Shown one piece after another: positions 1-6,837 of a DNA stretch of 64,000 nt. The stretch is taken from NCBI GenBank assembly GCA_964398315.1, contig CAYNMV010000012.1:1-64000 (forward strand). The letters are read 5' to 3'. The notes beneath the pieces were generated by a model that made no database searches, was not told the DNA's origin, and saw only the letters and a list, made by a program, of their open reading frames with translations. Within the stretch, counting starts at the first letter, position 1. Every line of letters starts with the position of its first letter. This stretch comes from JADLCB01 sp964398315. GTDB taxonomy: Bacteria; Planctomycetota; Phycisphaerae; Tepidisphaerales; Tepidisphaeraceae. Made by a program: the position numbers and the translations under genes.

Positions 1-842
1 GCGAAGACCTCGCGGATCTTGGCCGTCAGCGCCAGGCGCAGGTCGGTGTCGATGTTCACCTTGCAGACACCATACTTGGTCACGGCCATGTTGATCTGGT
101 CCTCCGGCACACCCTTGGCGTTGGGCATCGCGCCGCCGTACTTGTTGACCAGGTCGATGAACTCCTGCGGCACAGAGCTGCTGCCGTGCATGACCAGCGG
201 CAGGCCGGGGCAGGTCTTCATGATCTGCTCAACGCGATCGAAGGCGAGCTTGGCCTCGTGCTTGAACTTGTAGGCGCCATGGCTGGTGCCGATGGCAACC
301 GCCAGGCTGTCGATGCCGGTGCGCTTCCAGAAGTCGGCCGCCTGATCGGGGTCGGTCAGGAACTTCTCAATATTCTTCTGATACTCCTCGGCATCCAGGC
401 CAACCACATCCTCTTCGATGCCGCCCAGCATGCCCAGCTCGGCTTCGACCGTCACGCCGGCGGCGTGGGCCACATCGACCGCCTTCTTGGTCAGGGCGAC
501 GTTCTCCTCGTAGGGATGGTGGCTGCCATCAATCATGACGCTGGTGAACCCGTCATTGATGCAGGTCTGCACCAGGTCAACGGTGTCGCCGTGGTCCAGG
601 TGGATGGCGATGGGCAGCTCGGGGTGCTCTTCAACCGCGGCGGCGATGATGTGCCGCAGGTAGCGGTAGTTGGCGTATTTGCGGGCACCCTTGGAGACCT
701 GAAGGATCAGCGGAGAATTCTCGGCCGCACAGGCCTCGATGATCCCCTGGGTGATCTCCATGTTGTTGACATTGAACGCGCCGATCGCGAACCCGCCTTC
801 GTAGGCCAGGTCAAACATCGGCTTGGTGGTCATGAGAGGCAT
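1..842 (-). CDS. fba: class II fructose-bisphosphate aldolase (3' end outside window)
   Basis: Reversible aldol cleavage of fructose 1,6-bisphosphate to glyceraldehyde 3-phosphate and dihydroxyacetone phosphate in cytosolic glycolysis and gluconeogenesis. The reading frame starts MPLMTTKPMFDLAYEGG and stays open to the window edge (about 280 codons seen of an expected 300-350). The AIHLDHGDTV segment is the zinc-binding strand of class II enzymes. AIGTSHGAYK and VMHGSSSVPQEFI match the glycine-rich phosphate and metal-binding loops. The start at 842 is set by a GGAG Shine-Dalgarno 7-8 nt upstream. It is the last minus-strand gene here and has its own promoter at 898-925. The family is clear. 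The C-terminus cannot be judged. Confidence 0.93.
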   Translation of the reverse strand, partial: MPLMTTKPMFDLAYEGGFAIGAFNVNNMEITQGIIEACAAENSPLILQVSKGARKYANYRYLRHIIAAAVEEHPELPIAIHLDHGDTVDLVQTCINDGFTSVMIDGSHHPYEENVALTKKAVDVAHAAGVTVEAELGMLGGIEEDVVGLDAEEYQKNIEKFLTDPDQAADFWKRTGIDSLAVAIGTSHGAYKFKHEAKLAFDRVEQIMKTCPGLPLVMHGSSSVPQEFIDLVNKYGGAMPNAKGVPEDQINMAVTKYGVCKVNIDTDLRLALTAKIREVF

Positions 843-897
843 ACGTCGCTCCTGATGGATATCTGATTCTTGTCGCTCAGTTGCGGCAAGGAAAGCG

Positions 898-925
898 AGT
901 GTAGGACAAAAACATATGATTTCAA
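898..925 (-). promoter_or_regulatory. sigma70-like promoter of fba
   Basis: On the minus strand TTGAAA (920-925) and TACACT (898-903) are separated by 16 nt. The -35 matches 5 of 6 consensus bases and the -10 matches 4 of 6. The start codon lies about 55 nt downstream and has a normal Shine-Dalgarno. Confidence 0.5.
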
Positions 926-1276
926 CGTCACTGGCGGTGGCTCACACCGGACGGGTGCGGAAGCGGCCGCAAGATTATGGCCCGCCGCCCGCCGGGTCCA
1001 CCTGTCGTGGCTCTCCCCGGCGCATCAAACGGCTGAGCACGCCCAGGCAGGCCGGGCCATCGCATCCTGCAGGTGGCCTGTTCATCAGGCTCCTCCATCT
1101 ATGGACGCAATTGCGCGATTGGTCCGATCAGCGCGCAACACCCACCGCGGACAGGGCGGATTCCTTCGGAAAAATGCGCGAAAAAAATCAGCCCGCCAGC
1201 GATTTTTCCCGCACAGGGGGTTGCGCCGGCGTCGGCTGTTAGCGCAATCTTGTGGTTGCGGCCAGGCGATGGCCTC
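926..1276. other. intergenic stretch with no recognised gene
   Basis: This lies between the fba promoter and the stop codon of the flippase-like gene. Short open frames exist on both strands, but none has a ribosome site or a recognisable product. An imperfect inverted repeat at about 1177-1212 (GAAAAAAATC against GATTTTTC) puts a T-rich run on the minus strand and could terminate the flippase transcript. That call is weak. Confidence 0.3.
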
Positions 1277-2689
1277 TCATGCCCGGTGTGCAACCGATTC
1301 GGGCAGCGGCACCGGACCGGGCGCGGTGTCATGATCGAGCTGCTCGGCTTCCTCCGCGGTTGGCGCCTGGTAGCCGCCTTTCAGCACAAACAGGCCGCCG
1401 AGCAGGTTCCAGGCCATCTGCACCAGGCGGATCGACATCGTCAGGATGAACGCCTGCGCGATGGTGGCGCCGTGGCGCTCCGTCAGGCGGATCGCGAAGA
1501 ACTCCATCACCCCCGCGCCCTGCGGGGAGATCGGGATCGACCCCACGAGCACGATCATCGGCACCGCCACGAAGTAGTAGGGCGCTGGCAGCGGCAGATC
1601 GAACGCCATCCCCGCCAGCATCGCCGAGATGACCACCGTCGCATGCACCGGCAGTGAGCCGACCAGGGCCGCCAGCGCCAGCCACTTGTGCTGGCGGTAG
1701 ATCGCCATCACCTCGATTGCCCGCTGCACCTGCGACTGCATCGGCAGCTTGCTGAGAAAGAAATCCAGTCCGAGGTACTTGCGCGTCACCGGGTTGAAAA
1801 AGAGGATCAGCCCCAGCGCTGTGGAACCCAGCACCGCACCACACAGCAGCGCCACTTTGAGCGATGACTGGGCGATCGGCTCGGTTTTGGACTCGGCCAT
1901 CACATACTGCGCTGCCGCCATGGCCCCGCCGAGCACGATCAGCGCCAGCAGCCCGATGACGCGGTCGATCAGCACGCTCATGATGGCGCGCGTGCGGTTA
2001 TTGGTGTGTTTGGCGGCGTAGTACGCCTTCACCAGGTCGCCGCCGGTGCTGCCGAGCATGAACGTGCTGTAGAACATGCCGACCATGTTCAGTGAGAACG
2101 CGCGGATGGCCGACATGCGGATACCCAGCGGCCGCATCAGGTAATACCACCGCAGGCCGGTGATCAGGTGGGTCAGCGGAAAGACCAAAATGGCGGCCCA
2201 GAGCAGGGTGGGGTCGGCCTCGCGCAGCCGCCGGGTGATGCCGACATCGACCAGCGGGTAGGGGACCTGGATGCGGTACCCGTCTTTCACCTCGTCCGGG
2301 GTGATTGACACCGGGCGCGGCTGGCCTTTCATGCGCACCAGCAGGTTCTCCGGCGGCACCTCGGCCACGCCCGGCTGGCTGGGCTTCATCGCCAGCACTT
2401 TCACCTGCTCGCCACTGGCCGCCAGGTGCAGCTTCTTGCGATCGGCCGTCGTCCAGATCTCGTCGCGGCTGATGGTGACGACCTGTCCATCGGCGGTCTC
2501 CACCCGAAAGCTGGCATCGGTCTCCTCGGCATCATCCAGGACGCGCAGGTAGACCGGCTCGCCGCTGTCGGCATCCACCACCATCACCCGGTCCGACAGG
2601 TTGATGTTGGCCAGAACGTACCAGATGCCGGCGATGGCGATCCCCCATCGCACGGCGAACTTGAGCCACTTCTTGGTTGCCGCCTTCAT
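1277..2689 (-). CDS. flippase-like membrane protein, lysylphosphatidylglycerol synthase TM family
   Basis: A 470-residue integral membrane protein. A single N-terminal TM helix (about residues 10-28) is followed by an extracytoplasmic insert of about 120 residues. Multiple TM helices then carry the family signature around GSTGGDLVKAYYAAKHTNN and VLIDRVIGLLAL, and a PISPQGAGVMEFFAIRL loop lies near the C-terminus. Members of this UPF0104/LPG_synthase_TM family are proposed lipid or glycolipid flippases, but the substrate cannot be read from sequence. The N-terminal insert is larger than in minimal family members. The ATG at 2689 has no Shine-Dalgarno, and a good promoter sits 11 nt upstream (2701-2729), so translation may be leaderless. 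A second family member lies at 32710-34416. Confidence 0.85.
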   Translation of the reverse strand: MKAATKKWLKFAVRWGIAIAGIWYVLANINLSDRVMVVDADSGEPVYLRVLDDAEETDASFRVETADGQVVTISRDEIWTTADRKKLHLAASGEQVKVLAMKPSQPGVAEVPPENLLVRMKGQPRPVSITPDEVKDGYRIQVPYPLVDVGITRRLREADPTLLWAAILVFPLTHLITGLRWYYLMRPLGIRMSAIRAFSLNMVGMFYSTFMLGSTGGDLVKAYYAAKHTNNRTRAIMSVLIDRVIGLLALIVLGGAMAAAQYVMAESKTEPIAQSSLKVALLCGAVLGSTALGLILFFNPVTRKYLGLDFFLSKLPMQSQVQRAIEVMAIYRQHKWLALAALVGSLPVHATVVISAMLAGMAFDLPLPAPYYFVAVPMIVLVGSIPISPQGAGVMEFFAIRLTERHGATIAQAFILTMSIRLVQMAWNLLGGLFVLKGGYQAPTAEEAEQLDHDTAPGPVPLPESVAHRA

Positions 2690-2700
2690 GCGCGGCCGCG

Positions 2701-2729
2701 ATTGTGCCGGAGGAGCCGGGTGATGACAA
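2701..2729 (-). promoter_or_regulatory. promoter of flippase-like gene, leaderless arrangement
   Basis: Minus-strand TTGTCA (2724-2729) and CACAAT (2701-2706) are spaced by exactly 17 nt. The ATG at 2689 begins 11 nt after the -10 box, which predicts a 5' UTR of only about 4-5 nt. Confidence 0.5.
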
Positions 2730-2784
2730 GGTGAAGGCGGAAACGGGAAGCCTGCCAGTTGGACGTGGCCAGCCTGAACGATGC

Positions 2785-2842
2785 AGGCTGAAGGATGAAA
2801 AGCGAGAGCAAAAGGCGCCTCTCAGCCTTCATCCTTCAGCCT
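2785..2842. repeat. intergenic inverted repeat, terminator-like
   Basis: Arms AGGCTGAAGGATGAA (2785-2799) and TTCATCCTTCAGCCT (2828-2842) are perfect reverse complements of 15 nt around a 28-nt loop. It lies just after the phosphodiesterase stop and before the flippase promoter. No T-run follows, so it may be a transcript-end hairpin or a dispersed intergenic repeat. Confidence 0.6.
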
Positions 2843-2851
2843 TTTGCGCCC

Positions 2852-3808
2852 TTACTGGGCCGTGGCGGCGGGGGCGTTGAGCGGCTGCGGGTCGAGCAGG
2901 ATCTGGGTGATCGGCTTGCCTTCGCTGTGCTCGGGGATCGGGATGCCCAGGAAATAACAGGCGGTGGCGAAGGTGTCCTGGGTGTTGATGACCAGTTCGC
3001 TGATGCGGGTCAGGTCAAAGTCCTGGCGGATGCCCGGCCCGGCGGCGATCCAGGGGATATGCCGGCTGCGGGCATCGTCCTTGCCATGGCCTCTGCCGGC
3101 GCCGCCGTGATCCGCCGAGACGATGATGACGGTCTGGTCGATCAGCCCGGCGGATTCGATCGCGCTGACAACGAGGCCCACCGCGGCATCGGCGCGCTCG
3201 ATCGCCTCGATCTGCTGCGGCGTGCCCCAGCCAATCCCATGGCCGGCGCCATCGACGCTCGGCAGATGCACAAACAGCACGCGCGGCTGGTGGATCTCGA
3301 TCATGCGGGCGGCGGTCGTGGCTACGACGGTGTCATTGAGCCGTGCCTCGGGAGACGGCACCGCGCTGATATCAACCCCATCCTCGGCCAGCGTGACAAA
3401 CTTGCTTTTGCCGGCGGCGATGGCGGTGCTCAGGCCGTGCTGCCTGGCCAACTGAAAGAGCGTGGGCACCTTCGGGGCGATGCGCTGCTCGGCAGGCCGG
3501 TCACCGTTCCAGGTGATGCCATGCACCTTCATCGACACGCCGGTGAGCATGCTGGTGTGCGAGGGAAGGGTGATGGCCTCGGGAATGGTGCGCGCCCACA
3601 TGCTGTAGCTGCCGCGCTTCATCAGGGCGCGCAGATTCGGGGTGTTGGCCCGCAGCAGCAGGTCGGGGCGCAGCCCATCGATGCTGATGAGGACCACCCG
3701 ATCGGCCGCCTCGACCGGCCGGGTTGTCTGCCCCCACGCCCGCGAAGTGCGCATCGGTGCCAGCGGCCCGCTCATGCATGCCACAACGATCACGAGAATC
3801 CATCGCAT
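2852..3808 (-). CDS. secreted alkaline-phosphatase-superfamily phosphodiesterase (type I phosphodiesterase/nucleotide pyrophosphatase-like)
   Basis: A 318-residue protein with an N-terminal hydrophobic export signal (residues 4-12 and on), so it probably acts in the periplasm. The superfamily metal site is visible: VVLISIDGLRPDLL (first Asp), AITLPSHTSMLTG (nucleophile region, Thr), HLPSVDGAGHGIGWG (Asp and His) and IIVSADHGGAGRGHG (Asp-His). This fits hydrolysis of phosphodiester or pyrophosphate substrates. The exact substrate is unknown. A Cys at residue 11 follows VVA, but that is early for a lipobox, so ordinary signal-peptide cleavage near residue 24-27 is as likely. The ATG at 3808 has no Shine-Dalgarno and sits 8 nt from a -10 box. 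Confidence 0.85.
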   Translation of the reverse strand: MRWILVIVVACMSGPLAPMRTSRAWGQTTRPVEAADRVVLISIDGLRPDLLLRANTPNLRALMKRGSYSMWARTIPEAITLPSHTSMLTGVSMKVHGITWNGDRPAEQRIAPKVPTLFQLARQHGLSTAIAAGKSKFVTLAEDGVDISAVPSPEARLNDTVVATTAARMIEIHQPRVLFVHLPSVDGAGHGIGWGTPQQIEAIERADAAVGLVVSAIESAGLIDQTVIIVSADHGGAGRGHGKDDARSRHIPWIAAGPGIRQDFDLTRISELVINTQDTFATACYFLGIPIPEHSEGKPITQILLDPQPLNAPAATAQ

Positions 3809-3816
3809 GGGCCAAG

Positions 3817-3845
3817 GTTCTACGGGATCGGCGGCGGGGACTCAA
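3817..3845 (-). promoter_or_regulatory. promoter of phosphodiesterase gene, leaderless arrangement
   Basis: Minus-strand TTGAGT (3840-3845) and TAGAAC (3817-3822) are separated by 17 nt. The start codon follows after 8 nt, so little or no 5' UTR is expected. Confidence 0.4.
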
Positions 3846-3942
3846 CTGAATTCCGCTGGCGCGCCCAATGCGCGAGGAAACAGCGCTGCATGTCTGCTCC
3901 GCGCCCGGTGGCAGCGCACGGGCGGCAGGGCGGTGGGCCCGA

Positions 3943-4506
3943 TCATGCCTTGATCGCCCACTCGATGCCGTTGCCCACGGCCACCTCGGTGCTGCTGGCA
4001 TCGCCGCGGCCGCGGATATGGCGCACGATCTCGGCCAGCTCCTCGCGATGGGTGGTGGCGTTGTCGATCAGCAGGCTGCCGCCGGAACGCAGCCTGGGCC
4101 ACAGCAGGTCGAAGTATTTGCCGGTAGAAGCTTTGTCGGCGTCGATGAACGCCAGATCGATGTCGCCCGGCAGCGCCGGCACGATCTGGGCGGCATCGCC
4201 GAGGTGGTTGGTGATGATGCCGTTCAGCCCCGCCTTGGCGAAGGTGAGCCTGGCCGACTCGTACTTGCGGGGATCGATGTCGATGGTGTGCAGCGTGCCG
4301 CCGGTGCGCTTGAGGGCATCGCCCCAGAACAGGCCGGAAAAACCGTAGCTGGTGCCGATCTCCACGATATAGCGCGCCCGTATCGACAGGGCGATGTGGT
4401 GCAGCAGATACCCCTCTTCCAATGGCACCTGCCAGTGGTCCTGGCGCTCGGATCGCAGCTTTTCCAGTTCGTTGATGGCATCGACGATGGGCTGATCGGT
4501 GATCAC
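3943..4506 (-). CDS. class I SAM-dependent O-methyltransferase (COG4122 type)
   Basis: Predicted cytosolic O-methyltransferase of 187 residues. The motif I region YIVEIGTSYGFSGLFWGDA binds SAM. LHTIDIDPRKYESA carries the acidic ribose-binding residue, and DLAFIDADK matches the metal-binding motif of caffeoyl-CoA/catechol-type methyltransferases. The start is taken as GTG at 4506 because AAGGAGG lies 5 nt upstream. The frame remains open much further upstream, but that extension is arginine-rich shadow sequence. It lies 80 nt downstream of lpxI on the same strand. The substrate is unknown. Confidence 0.8.
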   Translation of the reverse strand: MITDQPIVDAINELEKLRSERQDHWQVPLEEGYLLHHIALSIRARYIVEIGTSYGFSGLFWGDALKRTGGTLHTIDIDPRKYESARLTFAKAGLNGIITNHLGDAAQIVPALPGDIDLAFIDADKASTGKYFDLLWPRLRSGGSLLIDNATTHREELAEIVRHIRGRGDASSTEVAVGNGIEWAIKA

Positions 4507-4586
4507 GTACACCTCCTTCTTTGTGGCGCTGGCTTGCAGCCTGGCACAAGCCCACCGGGCCGTGATACAGGGCTGCCGGGATGGGG

Positions 4587-5417
4587 TCATTCGCGCCCGA
4601 CGAGGGCGATTCCGTAGCGGTCGGCCAGCTCCAGCACCTTCTGCTTCTCGAGAATGATGGTCTTGCCCACTTCCAGCACGGCGCAGCCGGCCCGCGCCTG
4701 CCGCAGCTTTTCGATGGTGGTCACGCCGATGGTGGGCACATCCATGCGCATGTCCTGGCGGGAATTGGTGACCTTGATCAGGGTCCAGCCGCCGCTGCGG
4801 CAGAGCGTGCCGGCCCGCTCGATCATGTTGTTGGTACCTTCCAGCGCTTCGACGGCGATGACATCCCGGTCGAGGATGGCCAGTGCCTGGCCGATGTCCA
4901 GGCGGGTGAGGGTCTGGCACAGTTCCCAGCCGGCGTTGATGTCGGCCCACTGGCGCTCGGTGGGCTGGGTGCGCGTCATCACGCCGGGGGTGGCCAGTTC
5001 CTCGCGGCAGTAGGTGGTTGAGTCAATCAAGGTGATACCCTCCCGCGCCAGTTCATCTGCGATGGCGCTGAGGACCGCGTAGGGCCGCTTGTCGTGCCGC
5101 AGGCGCGTGAACCAGATCCGCAGCGTGCGCCAGTCTGGAATCGCCTGGAGATAGCGCCAGCGCGTATACATCTTATCCTTGCGCACCCGGCCGACCATGA
5201 TCGCCTCATGGACGCCGGCCTGCTTGAGCCGGCGGATCCACTGGCCCAGGCGCAGCATGCCCACCCAGTGGAAGGCATCCACCTCACGGCGCAAATCCGG
5301 CTCGGCCGATCCCTCCAGCGCCACACAGACGATGCGCCGGCCCGCCGCCCGGGCGCCGCGCGCAACCAGGAACGGGAATATGCCTTGACCGGCGATCAGG
5401 CCCAGTGGAGGCGGCAT
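4587..5417 (-). CDS. lpxI: UDP-2,3-diacylglucosamine diphosphatase LpxI
   Basis: Hydrolyses UDP-2,3-diacylglucosamine to lipid X in lipid A synthesis. LpxI replaces LpxH in many non-enteric Gram-negatives. The 276-residue product fits the family (about 270-290). The N-terminus PPPLGLIAGQGIFPFLVARG is the LpxI nucleotide-binding start. VGRVRKDKMYTRWRYL and the C-terminal PTIGVTTIEKLRQA and EKQKVLELADRYGI also match. ATG at 5417 is chosen over TTG at 5453: the family begins here, neither codon has a Shine-Dalgarno, and a TTGCGT-N17-TACCAA promoter ends 7 nt before the ATG. It implies a lipid-A-containing outer membrane. No other lpx gene is in the window. Confidence 0.87.
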   Translation of the reverse strand: MPPPLGLIAGQGIFPFLVARGARAAGRRIVCVALEGSAEPDLRREVDAFHWVGMLRLGQWIRRLKQAGVHEAIMVGRVRKDKMYTRWRYLQAIPDWRTLRIWFTRLRHDKRPYAVLSAIADELAREGITLIDSTTYCREELATPGVMTRTQPTERQWADINAGWELCQTLTRLDIGQALAILDRDVIAVEALEGTNNMIERAGTLCRSGGWTLIKVTNSRQDMRMDVPTIGVTTIEKLRQARAGCAVLEVGKTIILEKQKVLELADRYGIALVGRE

Positions 5418-5424
5418 GGGCGAT

Positions 5425-5453
5425 TTGGTACCGGAGACGATGATGAAACGCAA
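5425..5453 (-). promoter_or_regulatory. possible lpxI promoter, leaderless arrangement
   Basis: Minus-strand TTGCGT (5448-5453) and TACCAA (5425-5430) are spaced 17 nt, with each box matching 3 of 6 consensus bases. The ATG follows 7 nt later. It is weaker than the other examples. Confidence 0.3.
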
Positions 5454-5473
5454 AGCCGGGGCGGCCGATCACC

Positions 5474-5510
5474 AAAAAATCGCCCCGCGCGCGTAAAGCG
5501 CTGCGGGGCG
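5474..5510 (-). terminator. rho-independent terminator after the OmpA-like gene
   Basis: On the minus strand the stem CGCCCCGC/GCGGGGCG (5503-5510 with 5481-5488) is followed by ATTTTTT (5474-5480). It ends the OmpA-like lipoprotein transcript before lpxI. Confidence 0.75.
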
Positions 5511-5533
5511 GAGGGAGGAGGACTGGCGATACA

Positions 5534-5580
5534 TGATGAGCGATGGGCCAGAAGCGGTGTGCTGGCCCTCTCGCTCATCA
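5534..5580. terminator. second hairpin downstream of the OmpA-like gene
   Basis: TGATGAGCGA (5534-5543) pairs with TCGCTCATCA (5571-5580), with an inner GGGCCA/TGGCCC stem. It starts 11 nt after the stop codon and has no T-run. It may stabilise the 3' end or assist the terminator at 5474-5510. Confidence 0.45.
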
Positions 5581-5591
5581 CGCATCCGCGG

Positions 5592-6491
5592 TTACTTGTT
5601 GATCGCCGGGCGCTGGTCAGCGGGCGCCACGGCATCCTTGTTCAGGGCCGGGCGCGGGGCGGCGCTGTTGCCGGCGGTCTGGCCGCGATCAGGCTGGACC
5701 GCGCTGCCCTTGACCGTCGTCGGGAGGATCAGCACCTCGACGCGGCGGTTCTTGGCCTTGCCCTGGGCATCGGTGTTGGGCGCGGCCGGACGCTGATCGG
5801 CATACCCGACCACCGCCACGCGGTTGGGCGCCACGCGCTGCTTCATCAGGGCATCGGCCACCGAGATGGCGCGGTGGGCCGACAGGTACCAGTTGTCATG
5901 GTGGCCCTTGCGCTTGGTCTCGGGGTTGCTTACCGGGGTGTTGTCGGTGTGGCCGGCAACCATCAGCTCGTACTGCGCCGCCACCGGCGAGTTGAGGATC
6001 TGGGCGAAGCGGTCAATCGCCTGCTTCGCATTGGGCTGGAGCGAGGCATCGCCGACGGCGAAGGTCACATCGCTCTTGAACTTCACGATCCCCAGGCTTT
6101 CATCGAACTCCACCAGATCCGGGTTCTGGGCCGCCCAGCCCTTGAGCTCATTGTTCAGCTCCTGCGGCAGGGCGATCTGGCCGGTGCGGGCCAGGGCATC
6201 CTGCAACTGGCGATAGGTTTCCTCGTAGCGGCGCTGCAGGTCGCTGTTCTGCGCCATCAGGTTGGCGATCTGGGCATCCTTGCCGGTAAGCGTACCGCTG
6301 ATACCGCCCATCGAGTCGCGCAGCGCGCCGGCCTCGCCGCGGGCGACGCCCAGCTCGCGCTGGGCCAGATCGAGCTGCTCGACCAGGCGGTCACGATCAA
6401 GCTTCAGTGCATTGTACTTGTCCTGGGGAACGCAGCCGACAACCGTCATGCCGATCGCGGCCAGACCGATCCAGTGATGGAACCGTGCCAT
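5592..6491 (-). CDS. OmpA-family peptidoglycan-associated lipoprotein
   Basis: Envelope protein of 299 residues. A lipoprotein signal ends in VVGC (Cys20). A coiled-coil-like stretch (about residues 25-105, KLDRDRLVEQLDLAQREL onwards) follows. The C-terminal OmpA domain (about 130-270) contains VAGHTDNTPVSNPE, LSAHRAISVADALMK and GYADQRPAAPNTDAQGKAKN. The Asp of the HTDN segment and the NRRVEV arginine are the residues that bind meso-DAP peptidoglycan in this family. The tail is low-complexity Pro/Ala. A strong GGAGG precedes the ATG. It likely tethers the outer membrane to the wall, as in Pal or MotB-like proteins. Two hairpins follow the stop. Confidence 0.9.
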   Translation of the reverse strand: MARFHHWIGLAAIGMTVVGCVPQDKYNALKLDRDRLVEQLDLAQRELGVARGEAGALRDSMGGISGTLTGKDAQIANLMAQNSDLQRRYEETYRQLQDALARTGQIALPQELNNELKGWAAQNPDLVEFDESLGIVKFKSDVTFAVGDASLQPNAKQAIDRFAQILNSPVAAQYELMVAGHTDNTPVSNPETKRKGHHDNWYLSAHRAISVADALMKQRVAPNRVAVVGYADQRPAAPNTDAQGKAKNRRVEVLILPTTVKGSAVQPDRGQTAGNSAAPRPALNKDAVAPADQRPAINK

Positions 6492-6750
6492 AAGAGAGCC
6501 TCCGTGCGCGAACGTTGCAGCCGGAGCGCTGCAGCGCTCAATCTCGTAGAATGAAAAACCCCGAGTCGTCGCCCATCCTAAGCTGACACCAAAGAGGTGT
6601 GGTGTGGCGTGACCGTGCGGTGCCGCGTCTCCGACGCGAATTGCCCAAACCGCATTATTCGCTCAGTTTGACCTGACCACGGGAAATTTCAAGGGGCACG
6701 CGCAAAAAACGCAGGAATTGCGCGGTGAATGGCAATGGCGGACGGCCGGC
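6492..6750. other. upstream region of OmpA-like gene, no gene recognised
   Basis: There is no supported coding frame. The region between the OmpA-like gene and the folC hairpin must hold the OmpA-like promoter, but I could not pick a convincing -35/-10 pair. Confidence 0.3.
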
Positions 6751-6808
6751 CTGAAACGCAAAGCGGCTCGGGGCCGATGTTTCAGCCCCGAGCCGCTTTG
6801 CGTTTCAG
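6751..6808. terminator. long perfect palindrome downstream of folC
   Basis: Two 24-nt arms (6751-6774 and 6785-6808) are exact reverse complements around a 10-nt loop CGATGTTTCA. It begins 30 nt after the folC stop codon. It lacks a T-run, so it may act as a structural 3' end or be a dispersed repeat. The arm begins CTGAAACGCAAAGC, and TGAAACGCAAAGC recurs at 5444-5456. Confidence 0.6.
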
Positions 6809-6837
6809 CCTGTGATGGCTGCCTGCGGTTGATGCGT

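Noticed and set aside
4507..4950. N-terminal extension of the O-methyltransferase frame into the lpxI coding region
   Set aside because: The extension is Arg/His/Gly-rich, overlaps lpxI, and an AAGGAGG ribosome site marks the GTG at 4506 as the real start.
5094..6554. 486-codon plus-strand open frame across lpxI and the OmpA-like gene
   Set aside because: It runs antisense through two well-supported genes and a terminator.
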